Below, one piece after another: positions 53,045 through 61,415 of a stretch of DNA of 64,000 nucleotides (its first letter is position 1; each line of letters begins with the position of its first letter). This DNA comes from Bin5 sp965207495 (lineage in GTDB: Bacteria; Chloroflexota; Anaerolineae; Caldilineales; Caldilineaceae), in the NCBI GenBank assembly GCA_965207495.1, contig OZ242287.1, positions 1,116,001-1,180,000 on the forward strand. Direction: 5' to 3'. The translations under genes were made by a program, and so were the position numbers. Under the pieces are notes generated by a model. It did no database searches and had not been told where the DNA came from. It was given only the letters and a program-made list of their open reading frames with translations.

Positions 53045-53157
53045 AGTTTGTCCTCGGAATGAACGCCTCCCAGTCCGATCACGCATCTGCTTCTCACATG
53101 CGCCCTCCCGCAAGAAGGATTCCAACTGGGCGGCCATCTCCGAGGGCCGGAATCCAA

Positions 53158-56100
53158 CTACTGGCAGAATTCCAGACGGAGGTTGCCCAAGTCATGCTCA
53201 GGCACGTTTCGCAATGCCCTCGGGATGCAACCGCTCAACTGGTTGTGTGAGACGTACAACTCGTACAGCTTGGTCAGGCGGCCCAGTTGCGGAGGGATCG
53301 CCCCGCTCAACTGGTTACCATAGAGCCACAAAGACTCCAGGTTGGCCAGGTTGCCCAACTGTGGAGGGATCGTCCCACTCAGCGCGTTGTCGAAAACGTT
53401 CAAGTTTTCCAGTTTGGATAGGTTGCCCAGTTGCGCCGGGATTGTGCCGCTCAACTCGTTCTCGGCAAGTCTTAGAGACTCCAGGTTGGCCAGATCGCCC
53501 AACTGCGGCGGAATCGGACCGCTCAAAGCATTCTCAGCTAGGTTCAGGTTCCTCAGCCTGCCCAGGTTTCCCAGTTCAGGCGGAATCCCACCGCTCAACT
53601 CGTTGTCGGCTAGAAACAGAGACTCCAGTCTGTCCATGTCTCCTAGTTGAGAAGGAATCGCACCGCTCAGTCTGTTATAGGATAGAGACAGGGATCTCAG
53701 TCTGTCCAGATCTTCCAGTTGTGACGGAATTTCTCCGCTCAGCTGGTTGCCGAAGAGATATAGTTCCTCCAAGCTGGAAAGGCGACTCAACTGCTGCGGG
53801 ATCGGGCCGCTCAGTCCATTATTATGTAGCGCCAGAGATTTGAGTTTGGCCAGGTTGCCCAATTCCGGCGGGATTGGGCCGCTCAACCTGTTACTGTTCA
53901 GCGAAATCGTTCTCACATTGGTCAGACTACCCAACTCTGGCGGGATCGGGCCGCTTAGCCCATTGCCATGCAGAAACAGGCATTCAAGATCCAAGAGCAG
54001 TCCCAATTCCGATGGAATTGTTCCACTGAGACTGTTCCATGCCAAGTCTAGTTCGACCAATTTGGTCAGGCGCCCCAGTTGTGGCGGAATGGTTCCCCGC
54101 AACCCGTTCTCCCTTAAGTCCAAATCGACCACACGACCACTGTCATCGGTGGTGACTCCGTACCAGGTGCCGATCGGCGTGTCGCTCATCCAGTTCCTGC
54201 TGTTGGTCCAATTGGCGCCGTCGGCGCCGAAGTAGAGGGCAATCAGTGCCGCCCTCTCGGAGATATCGACCGTAGCCGTCGGCGTCGCTGTCGGCAAAGG
54301 CAAAGTCGTGCTCGTAGGCGACGGGGTTGCTGTAGGCATAGGCGTCGCTGTAGGCATTGGCGTCGCTGTAGGCGTGAATGTAGGTGTAGGAGATGGTTGC
54401 GCCTCCAGCACTATCGTCGTGCCATTGCCGATGGCGAGGCCCCCAACATAGCGAGCGCCCTGAAAAACTGCCTCTTCGATATTTACCCTGACCTCGGCGG
54501 AAATGTCGACGGGTGCGATTGCGGCCGCCTCGCTGCGGCTCTGGCCGGCTCCAATTGTAACTGTGGTCCGGGCGGGTGCACCGTTCTGCGCCGACAATGT
54601 GATCGACAGGTCGAACGGCGCGCCCTCAGCGACCGTCGCGACGACCCCCTCGTTTGACCGCTCCAGCCCCATTCTTAAGATGAAAGGATCCGTCCGATTG
54701 CCCGCGAAGCTCACAACTTCCAGATGGGACAGACCGCTGAATATGCCGTCAGGCAGCGAAGTTAAATCGTTGTCCGACGCGATAAGATGCGTCAGATTGA
54801 CAGGCCCAGTGAAGATACCGCCAGGCAGCGAAGACAGGTTATTCTCGGAGAAGGACAACTTCGTTAGACCCGACAATCTGTCAAACACGCCGTCGGGTAA
54901 GGAACTAAGGTCATTTACCTGCAACGCCAGTGTTTGTAGGCCGGTGAGGTCGTCGAAGACACCGTCGGGCAAGGAAGAAAGACCGCTATTCTCCATCCAA
55001 AGTATATGCAGATTTGAGAGACCGTCGAAGACATCCGCAGGGAGCTCCCTGAGGTTGTTCTCTTGCAAGTTCAGGTCGATCAAACCCGTGAGACCACCGA
55101 AGTCGCCGACCCGCAAGGAACTGAGGCGCGCGCCAATGCCCCCTCTGGTAAGGTCTATTCCGAAGATTCTTGTCAAGTATTCGTCGGTCACCTCGCTGCA
55201 ATGCCGGATGTTTAGGCTGCCCAGGTTCTGGCTGTTCAGGAGGCCAATCATATGGTTACGTACCTGCTGAGTGCGGTCACAGATACCTCCCGAACCGCTC
55301 TGAACTTCACTTTCGCTAATAGCAGGTGTGGGATTACCGGTAGGCGCGACCGCGGGCATGAGCGTCGGCGTGTCGGTCTGTACAACCGCGGGCATGAGCG
55401 TCGGCGTGTCGGTCTGCACAACCGCGGGCGTGAGCGTCGGCGTGTCGGTCTGCACAACCGCGGGCGTGAGCGTCGGCGTGCCGGTGGCATCTTCCGTAAG
55501 CACAGGCGTCAACGTATCAGTTGGCTCTTCCGTAGGCATAAGAGTCGGCGTGCCTGTGGGCTCTTCCGTAGGCACAATCGTCGACGTGTCGGTCGACGCC
55601 TCTGTAGGCACGAGCGTGGGTGTGTTAGTTGGCTCTTCCGTAGGCATGAGCGTCGGCGTGTCGGTCTGCACAACCGCGGGCGTGAGCGTCGGCGTGCCGG
55701 TGGCATCTTCCGTAAGCACAGGCGTCAACGTATCAGTTGGCTCTTCCGTAGGCATAAGAGTCGGCGTGCCTGTGGGCTCTTCCGTAGGCACAATCGTCGA
55801 CGTGTCGGTCGACGCCTCTGTAGGCACGAGCGTCGGTGTGTTAGTTGGCTCTTCCGTAGGCATAAGCGTCGGCGTGTTAGTCGGCTGGGAAACTTGAACA
55901 ACAGATTCGATCGGTTGCGTCCAATCGCCCGCGCCATCGCCGTACCGAGCGCGCAGCCTCACTTTGTAACATGATCCCTCGGCTAGACCGGCTATCGTAT
56001 AGGCAAGGCTTGTCGAAAAAGCATTCCCTTGACCATCACCCTCCGCGGGGAAATTCTCACCCGCGCGCACCCAATTTACACGGTAATCGAGCGGCGTTTC

Positions 56101-56322
56101 AGCAGGGGGGTCCCACGTAAGTTCAAGAATCCCTGGCTGACTGTTCCCCACGCGCACTGTCCCAATCGCCCGCCCGTTTTCCTGGGCGTATACGGTACGA
56201 AAGAGCGCGGGAGTGGTGGTACACACTGTCAGCAAGAACACTGCCAGCCTGACATGCAATCTCATGCCGGCAGACCGTCCGTTGCTGAACAGGGCGCCAT
56301 TGACCTGTTCTTTGCGCAACAT
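53158..56322 (-). CDS. Secreted leucine-rich-repeat protein with FN3 and Thr/Pro repeats
   Basis: A 1054-aa extracellular protein. A signal peptide (RLAVFLLTVCTTTPALF, cleavage near VYAQ) is followed by a fibronectin-III-like domain (about 50-145); about 190 residues of 12-aa PTLMPTEEPTDT-type units; a first LRR block of LPDGVF-type repeats (about 400-530); a beta domain; a PT-rich linker; and a cap (LYFGADGANWTNSRNW) leading 13 plant-type LRRs of 24 residues with consensus L-x-N-x-LSG-x-IPPQLG-x-L. Such repeats usually bind proteins or glycans. No sorting signal or anchor is seen. GAAGGAAGAG precedes the ATG. The role could be adhesion or host interaction. Confidence 0.88.
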   Translation of the reverse strand: MLRKEQVNGALFSNGRSAGMRLHVRLAVFLLTVCTTTPALFRTVYAQENGRAIGTVRVGNSQPGILELTWDPPAETPLDYRVNWVRAGENFPAEGDGQGNAFSTSLAYTIAGLAEGSCYKVRLRARYGDGAGDWTQPIESVVQVSQPTNTPTLMPTEEPTNTPTLVPTEASTDTSTIVPTEEPTGTPTLMPTEEPTDTLTPVLTEDATGTPTLTPAVVQTDTPTLMPTEEPTNTPTLVPTEASTDTSTIVPTEEPTGTPTLMPTEEPTDTLTPVLTEDATGTPTLTPAVVQTDTPTLTPAVVQTDTPTLMPAVVQTDTPTLMPAVAPTGNPTPAISESEVQSGSGGICDRTQQVRNHMIGLLNSQNLGSLNIRHCSEVTDEYLTRIFGIDLTRGGIGARLSSLRVGDFGGLTGLIDLNLQENNLRELPADVFDGLSNLHILWMENSGLSSLPDGVFDDLTGLQTLALQVNDLSSLPDGVFDRLSGLTKLSFSENNLSSLPGGIFTGPVNLTHLIASDNDLTSLPDGIFSGLSHLEVVSFAGNRTDPFILRMGLERSNEGVVATVAEGAPFDLSITLSAQNGAPARTTVTIGAGQSRSEAAAIAPVDISAEVRVNIEEAVFQGARYVGGLAIGNGTTIVLEAQPSPTPTFTPTATPMPTATPMPTATPSPTSTTLPLPTATPTATVDISERAALIALYFGADGANWTNSRNWMSDTPIGTWYGVTTDDSGRVVDLDLRENGLRGTIPPQLGRLTKLVELDLAWNSLSGTIPSELGLLLDLECLFLHGNGLSGPIPPELGSLTNVRTISLNSNRLSGPIPPELGNLAKLKSLALHNNGLSGPIPQQLSRLSSLEELYLFGNQLSGEIPSQLEDLDRLRSLSLSYNRLSGAIPSQLGDMDRLESLFLADNELSGGIPPELGNLGRLRNLNLAENALSGPIPPQLGDLANLESLRLAENELSGTIPAQLGNLSKLENLNVFDNALSGTIPPQLGNLANLESLWLYGNQLSGAIPPQLGRLTKLYELYVSHNQLSGCIPRALRNVPEHDLGNLRLEFCQ
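55433..55868 (-). repeat. 216-bp tandem duplication built of 36-bp minisatellite units
   Basis: Two adjacent copies with period 216 bp and only a few mismatches lie inside the Thr/Pro region of the LRR gene. Each copy consists of six 36-bp units (12 codons). Further single units continue on the left to about 55350. Confidence 0.9.
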
Positions 56323-57281
56323 TTGTCTCTTCCTTCTCTGTGTGGAGTGTTGACAAATAGGTTATTGGAATGATCCGACCGCGCGGTCGCATACATGTCG
56401 CGGACGCGATACGGACCACAAAAGGGGTTTCTTCTAAAGCTTTTTCTGCCAACTGGCTGCCCCGTGCCCTGCACGAGCCGAAAATAGGATCAGCAGCGCG
56501 AGCCGATGCCGGCGGCGCCGCATGCGGATCGGCATTTTTGCTCTGGTCGGAGTTGGCAGTGGAAAGGCGGCAGTCCTGGCGACTGTGCCTGAAGAAGCGG
56601 CGCGCACGCGAGCCGCACCTGCCTTCCAAGACAGGAACGAACCGCCGTGCGCCACCGGGTAAAGCATACGGATCGTCAGAATATGAGATTTCTAAGAGGA
56701 ATAGGCAGCTACCAGATAGTGCTTCAGGTAAAGCTGCAAAACGTACGACTGGGTGGGAATAGAGAGGGAAAAAATTCGCGCCTGCCCTCTTCGGGGGGAA
56801 AGGTGACGGTGTAGAGCCGTTTACCTTCCTCCCGCAATTACTTGCTGTTTGGGGAGGGTCAGACGCCTGAGCGGCAAATCGTCGTTGATTGCCCACGATT
56901 CGATTGTTGTGAATGTTGGCGGCAAACTGCCCGTCAATTTCCTCCTGAAAATGGTGCAAAACCCCGAGGTTGATTGGCCTCTTTCTTCAAAGACCAAGCC
57001 GACGCTCAAGTCTTTCAGGACCGTAAAAAAGTCGACGTTCCTATAAACAATATACGCCCGGAAACTACTCTTGTCAATAGGGACAGCGATTTTTGCCAAT
57101 AATTGCCGCATGCATTTGGAAGCAGCCTTACGAAAGTCCCGTGTGACAACAGAACCTTCTAGCCTGGTTAGGAAAAGAATCTTGATTGTAATGTCCGCAT
57201 TTGCGCAGCAATTGAAACGCCCAAAAAGGGTCTCCATTTAGAGCGCACAATCGCTGTATGCTCGAGGACCAGCGGGTGGTC
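56323..57281. other. Intergenic region, partly open frame of unknown status
   Basis: About 960 nt between the LRR gene and the sigma/partner unit. The only frame of note is 56821-57237 (minus). The left half is G/C-poor relative to the genes and has short frames in all directions without motifs. No RNA gene or repeat was recognised. Confidence 0.4.
56821..57237 (-). CDS. Hypothetical protein, doubtful
   Basis: A 138-codon frame starting METLFGRFNCCANADITIKI. It has no recognised domain, signal or helix. An overlapping minus frame (from 56959) carries a hydrophilic stretch (HHFQEEIDGQFAANIHNN), and the two could be pieces of one decayed gene joined by a frameshift. The region's base composition is unlike the flanking GC-rich genes. 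I keep it only as a low-confidence entry. Confidence 0.2.
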   Translation of the reverse strand: METLFGRFNCCANADITIKILFLTRLEGSVVTRDFRKAASKCMRQLLAKIAVPIDKSSFRAYIVYRNVDFFTVLKDLSVGLVFEERGQSTSGFCTIFRRKLTGSLPPTFTTIESWAINDDLPLRRLTLPKQQVIAGGR

Positions 57282-57318
57282 CAAAAAAGAAGCGCCGCAG
57301 CCAGGACGGCCGCGGCGC
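57282..57318 (-). terminator. Intrinsic terminator of the sigma factor unit
   Basis: On the minus strand GCGCCGCGGCC pairs with GGCTGCGGCGC (one G-U) around GTCCT and is followed by TTCTTTTTTGG, a classical U-tract. Confidence 0.92.
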
Positions 57319-57343
57319 AATCTGTGCCCTTGGAGTTACAACC

Positions 57344-57757
57344 CTATCGCCCCCCCACCGGCGAGATCAACTGCGCATTCGATCGGTGGCTGCGCCGCCA
57401 CAGGATCGTCGCCAGCACGCCAATCAACAGCGGCACAGTCGCTGCCAGAGACCATCGCCACGAGATACCGCCCTCCTGACGCGCCGGCAGAACCGTCTCG
57501 TTAGCCAAACGCCGTCGTTGCTCCGCCAGCAAGGCCTCCTTCAACCGTGCCCGGAACTCAGGCGACGGCCGCACAAAGGGGAAGAGCCTGCCCAGGAAAC
57601 TCACCATCTGGGCGAACTGCGCCTCCTCCTCTTCTGTCCATTCATCCCCCGTCGCTTCAGATTCCGTATCGCTGCGCGGCGCCTGCCGAAAGGGCATGAC
57701 CCGCACCACGTCGGTTCTGAACTGCTCCCATCTATTCAGCATGTTAGCGCTTCCCAT
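57344..57757 (-). CDS. Probable membrane partner (anti-sigma-like) of the ECF sigma factor
   Basis: A 137-aa protein with an acidic N-terminal half (DTESEATGDEWTEEEEAQFA), an amphipathic segment with FVRPSPEFRARLKEALLAE, a pattern seen near membrane anchors of Chloroflexota sigma partners, and one C-terminal transmembrane helix (WSLAATVPLLIGVLATILW) with a short basic tail. No zinc-finger anti-sigma motif is present. I chose ATG 57757, which has GAAGG 6 nt upstream and overlaps the sigma gene by 14 nt; ATG 57742 is an alternative. Function is inferred from position and topology. Confidence 0.65.
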   Translation of the reverse strand: MGSANMLNRWEQFRTDVVRVMPFRQAPRSDTESEATGDEWTEEEEAQFAQMVSFLGRLFPFVRPSPEFRARLKEALLAEQRRRLANETVLPARQEGGISWRWSLAATVPLLIGVLATILWRRSHRSNAQLISPVGGR

Positions 57758-58442
57758 CGGATGCCTTCTTTCCCTTTTGTTCGCCAACGGATGGCGACCC
57801 TTCTGCCTCACCGTCCTCGAACTGTTCGCCCAGATCCTTGCGCAATGCCGCCAGCGTGCGGAAATAAAGTGACTTGATCGCACCCTCGCTCTTCTGCATC
57901 AGCTCGCCGATCTCAATGTTCGTCAGTTGGTCGCCGAACTTGTGAAAGAGAAGCAGGCGCCGCTCCTCGGGCAACCTCTCTATCGCCGCCCACAGAGCAT
58001 CTTCCCCTTCCCGGCGCTCTACCGTCGCCTCCGGCTCTTTCCGCCCTTCCGCCCGGAAGACCATCCCGTCAATCGGGACGAACGTCCGCCGCCCCTGATC
58101 GCGATGCCAGTTGGCAACCAGATTATGAGCAATGCGGAAAAGCCATGCGCCAAACGGCAGCCCCCTGTCCTCGTACCGGTCCAGCCGGTCCAGCGCCCGG
58201 TAAAAAATACGCGCCGTCAGGTCCTCCGCATCCTCGACATTCTGCACCCGGCTGTACACATACGAGTAGACACGATCAACGTACCGCTCATACAGCTCGC
58301 CGAACGCCTGCGAATCCTTCTTCGCCCGCGCCACCAGCGCCGATTCGATCGCCCGTTCGTCCTCCTGCAGATCAGCCCCAGTCCCGCCGGGCCGGCTCCC
58401 GTTGGCGCTCTTTTCTGCTTCGCTCGGAGCGTTTCCGTTCAT
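57744..58442 (-). CDS. ECF-type RNA polymerase sigma factor
   Basis: A 232-aa sigma-70 family factor with regions 2 and 4 only. Region 2 runs from FGELYERYVDRVYSYVYSRV through DAEDLTARIFYRAL to PFGAWLFRIAHNLVANWHRD. Region 4 is IERLPEERRLLLFHKFGDQL followed by TNIEIGELMQKSEGAIKSLY. The N- and C-terminal ends are extended by about 30 polar residues each. It is followed by a membrane-anchored partner, the usual arrangement for envelope-responsive ECF factors. The signal and regulon are unknown. Confidence 0.93.
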   Translation of the reverse strand: MNGNAPSEAEKSANGSRPGGTGADLQEDERAIESALVARAKKDSQAFGELYERYVDRVYSYVYSRVQNVEDAEDLTARIFYRALDRLDRYEDRGLPFGAWLFRIAHNLVANWHRDQGRRTFVPIDGMVFRAEGRKEPEATVERREGEDALWAAIERLPEERRLLLFHKFGDQLTNIEIGELMQKSEGAIKSLYFRTLAALRKDLGEQFEDGEAEGSPSVGEQKGKKASDGKR

Positions 58443-58730
58443 AATCTATAACACACTGTCGTTGAAATCGTTGCGGAGTGGCGCCTGCAGAGGGCCTGCC
58501 CGCCGTCAGATCCAAGTCGATCGTCCCCACCAGCGGCCGAATCAAACGCCCTCCATGCGCGCAGAAGCCAAATAGGCGCCGCGCACCACCATTATAGAGA
58601 GTCAGACGGCCCGCCGCCAAACCGGGCAAACTTCCCTCTCCCAACTCACGCAAAAACGAGCACAGAGCCCTCCCACTCCCCAATCCACTTCAAACCCATT
58701 CCCAATCAACCGCCGCACCCCTATCCACTG

Positions 58731-58764
58731 ACCACTAACCACCGACCACTAACCACCGACCACT
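58731..58764 (+). repeat. Short tandem repeat, ACCACTAACCACCG units
   Basis: Two full 14-bp units and a third partial one, directly left of repeat copy D. The DNA left of copy B (about 46760-46795) is similarly rich in ACTAAC/ACTGCC but not identical. Confidence 0.8.
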
Positions 58765-58885
58765 GCATTTGGGCGTTCGGGCCTTCGGCCCTCTCTTGTG
58801 CAGGGGCTGCGCCCCCGCAACGCCCCGCCCTTGCTAGCCACCGTGTTCATTCTTCCCCGGCCACCTGTCTAGCCAACAGTGTCTT
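58765..58885 (+). repeat. Dispersed GC-rich intergenic repeat, copy D
   Basis: The most complete copy: GCATTTGGGCGTTCGGGCC, the TTCGGCCCT hairpin, CAGGGGCTGCGCCCCCGC hairpin, AACGCCCCGCCCTTGCTAGC, CCACCGTGTTCATTCTTCCC and TCTAGCCAACAGTGTCTT. Confidence 0.87.
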
Positions 58886-58990
58886 CTCCCCACTTGCCGT
58901 CGCAACCCACCAACAGCAAAGCACTGACCACTGCCGTCCCATGCGAGATATGCCGCGCCGTCACACAAAGAAAATCAAGTACCCCATTGC

Positions 58991-59114
58991 TGTTCGTCGC
59001 GCCCCTCCGCGTGACTTCGCGGATCAAAGAAAAGGTGTTCTCCGTGCCCCTCCGTGGCCCTCCGTGGTTCAATAAAAGGTGTTCGTCGCGCCCCTCCGCG
59101 TAACTTCGCGGATC
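58991..59114 (+). repeat. Direct repeat with internal hairpins
   Basis: A 35-bp unit beginning TGTTCGTCGCGCCCCTCCGC occurs at 58991 and 59080 with one mismatch. Each includes CCGCG/CGCGG-type arms around an ACTT-containing loop. CTCCGTGGCCCTCCGTGG lies between them. Confidence 0.8.
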
Positions 59115-59172
59115 GATCAGTTACATTTAACATAAGATTCAAGCAGGAACCATCCCTCAAGGAGTCCCCCTC

Positions 59173-59970
59173 TTGATCGACAATCCATTCGTCTTCATCA
59201 TGCTCGTCGTAGAACTCGCGCTGGTCATCGGTCTCCCTGTTGCAGCGGCAACCATCTGGAGGCGGCGCAGCCGCGCGCTCTGGAGCAGCCTGGCCTTCGG
59301 AGCCATCACATTTGTGCTCGCGCAATTCATCAGGCTCGCGCTCCTGCAAGGCCTCGCCCTTCTGCTGAACCCACTCGCCCTGTCCTGGGACCCCGCCCTG
59401 CTGACCTGGTTCAACAACGCCCTCCTGGTCCTGACCTCCGGCCTGTTTGAGGAGGGCGCGCGCTGGCTCATCATCAGCCGCCTTGCCAGGAATGTACGCA
59501 CGTGGCGCGAAGGCGTGATGTTCGGCATCGGCCACGGCGGCATCGAGGCGCTTCTCTTCGTCGGCGGCAGCGTTATCTCCGCGTTGGTTCTTACCCTGTC
59601 CGCACCAGGCATTCTGGCTCAGCTGGAGCAACTCCCTCCCGAACAGGCCGCCGCCGTCCGAACCCAGCTCGATGCCTTCAATGCCTTGCGCTGGTGGGAG
59701 CCCCTTCTGGGCGCGTGGGAACGGGTCCCCGCAATCGTCTTCCATGTCGGCGCAACGCTGCTCGTGCTGTTGGGCCTCCTGCGCCGCGACAGACGGCCCC
59801 TGTTGGCCGCAATGCTCCTCCATATTGGCTTCAATGCGATCGCCGTCGTGATGCTCCACTTCACCGGTATTCTTCTGACCGAACTGGCGATTACGCTCGC
59901 CGCCCTGCTACCCCTCTGGCTGGTCTTCCGTCTCCGCAAACCGCTCGCGGCGGCCGCCCCTACCGCTTGA
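59173..59970 (+). CDS. YhfC-family intramembrane metalloprotease-like protein
   Basis: A 265-aa protein with about seven transmembrane helices. It matches the YhfC/CPBP-related group: TSGLFEEGARWLIISRL carries the paired Glu and Arg of the EExxR motif, MFGIGHGGIEALLFVGG and IVFHVGATLLVLLG supply His residues, and MLLHIGFNAIAVV a further one; together these could bind metal in the membrane. Homologues are thought to cleave or process membrane proteins, but targets are unknown. Translation starts at TTG with AAGGAG 8 nt before it. It is followed about 130 nt later by dnaN. Confidence 0.85.
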   Translation: MIDNPFVFIMLVVELALVIGLPVAAATIWRRRSRALWSSLAFGAITFVLAQFIRLALLQGLALLLNPLALSWDPALLTWFNNALLVLTSGLFEEGARWLIISRLARNVRTWREGVMFGIGHGGIEALLFVGGSVISALVLTLSAPGILAQLEQLPPEQAAAVRTQLDAFNALRWWEPLLGAWERVPAIVFHVGATLLVLLGLLRRDRRPLLAAMLLHIGFNAIAVVMLHFTGILLTELAITLAALLPLWLVFRLRKPLAAAAPTA

Positions 59971-59986
59971 TCCATGGTCCGATAGT

Positions 59987-60015
59987 TTGGCCTGGAATTT
60001 CCGCTATGCTATATT
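59987..60015 (+). promoter_or_regulatory. Promoter of dnaN
   Basis: TTGGCC, a 17-nt spacer, then TATATT with a TGC extension (TGCTATATT). A start near 60022 gives a leader of about 84 nt before ATG 60106. Confidence 0.6.
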
Positions 60016-60105
60016 TGATCAACGCCCCACCGCTTCGCGACGTGAACGCGAAGCAACGGAAAATACATCACATTTGGAACAATTTCCTGGAGGACGGGAG
60101 ACAAA

Positions 60106-61320
60106 ATGCGCGTAAGCTGCTTTCAGGAGAATCTGTCGAAGGGTCTGTCAATCGTCGGTCGCGCGGTATCGTCCCGCAGTACACTGCCGGTGCTCGGCAA
60201 CATCCTGCTCGAGGCAAAGGATGACAAGCTGCGGCTGGCCGCCACCAATCTGGAGATCGGTGTTAACTGCTGGATCGGCGCCCGCATCGAGGATGAAGGC
60301 GCCATCACCGTGCCGGCACGCCTGCTGACGGAGTTCGTCAACAGCCTCCCGCCCGAAAAGATCGAGATGGAGCTGTCCGTACGCACCCAAACACTCCATC
60401 TGCGCTGCGGCAACTTCGACGTCAACATAAAAGGCATCGACGCGCAGGAGTTTCCCGTAATTCCCACCGTCGATAACGGCGACGGACCCGAAGAGACCGC
60501 CGAAGCCCTCGAAGGCCGCACCATCGCGCTCGAAACCGCCGGGCTGACCAAGATGATCGATCAGGTCGTCTTCGCTGCCGCCACCGACGAGAGCCGCCCC
60601 ACCCTGACCGGTGTCGAAGTTACCTTTGCCAAAGAGCGCCTCTCACTGGCCGCAACCGACGGCTACCGGCTCAGCGTGCGCAGCATCGAAGTCGACGAGG
60701 CCTTCACCGACGACCTGGCGGTCGTCGTGCCGGCACGCCATCTGAGCGAGTTGGGCCGTATCATCGTCGACGCCGAAGACGAACGCCCCGTCCAGGTTAC
60801 CGTCACCCAGGCCCGTAATCAGATTCTCTTCCGCGTCTGGGGCAAAGGCGGCGAGACTCGCGGCGCCTACCACCAGGTCGATCTCGTCAGCCAGCTGATC
60901 GCCGACCGCTTCCCCGACTACCGGGCCATCATTCCCAAAAGCCACAACACCCGCACAGTCGTCGGCACCGACGCCTTTCTCCAGGCCGTGCGCGTGGCCC
61001 AGCTCTTCGCCCGCGATAACGCCAACATCGTCCGCATCAAAATCGAGCCCAACGGCGACACCGGCGTCGGCAACCTCCACCTCACCGCCAGCAGCGCAGA
61101 GATGGGCAACAGCAAGAATGAGTTGGATGCAATGGTGGAAGGAGACGATCTGGAGATCGACTTCGACGTCCGCTATCTGATTGCAGTGCTGAGCCAGATC
61201 GACGAGGAACAGGTCGTACTCGAAACCACTCAGTCCAACCGCCCCGGCACCATACGTCCCCTCGGCCTCGGCGACGAAGAGTTCCTCCACGTCGTCATGC
61301 CCATGCACCCGCCCCGCTGA
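60106..61320 (+). CDS. dnaN: DNA polymerase III beta sliding clamp
   Basis: A 404-aa clamp of three similar domains that rings DNA and tethers DnaE (also in this window) and repair enzymes. Typical segments: LSKGLSIVGRAVSSRSTLPVLGNILLEA, then DEGAITVPARLLTEFVNSLP, EFPVIPTVDN, ESRPTLTGVEV, and the C-terminal RYLIAVLSQIDEEQVVLETT, ending in HVVMPMHPPR, the usual clamp ending. GGAGG lies about 13 nt before the ATG and GGGAG 5-8 nt before it. It is slightly long (E. coli 366). It is not next to dnaA or recF, so this is not an obvious replication origin. Confidence 0.96.
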   Translation: MRVSCFQENLSKGLSIVGRAVSSRSTLPVLGNILLEAKDDKLRLAATNLEIGVNCWIGARIEDEGAITVPARLLTEFVNSLPPEKIEMELSVRTQTLHLRCGNFDVNIKGIDAQEFPVIPTVDNGDGPEETAEALEGRTIALETAGLTKMIDQVVFAAATDESRPTLTGVEVTFAKERLSLAATDGYRLSVRSIEVDEAFTDDLAVVVPARHLSELGRIIVDAEDERPVQVTVTQARNQILFRVWGKGGETRGAYHQVDLVSQLIADRFPDYRAIIPKSHNTRTVVGTDAFLQAVRVAQLFARDNANIVRIKIEPNGDTGVGNLHLTASSAEMGNSKNELDAMVEGDDLEIDFDVRYLIAVLSQIDEEQVVLETTQSNRPGTIRPLGLGDEEFLHVVMPMHPPR

Positions 61321-61415
61321 TCAAGCGACCGATTGTGCAAACGGTTGCTGGGAACCGGTCCGGCCTCGAGCCGCAATAGGCAAGTCCCGGTCGTGTCGCT
61401 GTTGCGCGTGGCTAC

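Larger units (their letters stand above)
58443..59172. other. Repeat-rich intergenic region
   Basis: 730 nt between divergent genes. It contains 14-bp tandem units (58731-58764), repeat copy D (58765-58885) and a 35-bp direct repeat (58991-59025 and 59080-59114). No gene or clear promoter was found; AAGGAG at about 59159-59164 serves the next gene. Confidence 0.6.

Noticed and set aside
55340..55895. Regularly spaced repeats that superficially suggest a CRISPR array
   Set aside because: The units are 36-bp in-frame coding repeats without unique spacers, inside a long gene, and no cas gene is present.
56123..56959. Minus-strand open frame of 278 codons overlapping the LRR gene start and the upstream region
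   Set aside because: Its 3' half is the antisense-frame shadow of the LRR gene, the composition is erratic and no motif appears.
60000..60110. Replication origin next to dnaN
   Set aside because: No dnaA, recF or gyrB neighbour and no cluster of DnaA boxes was seen.
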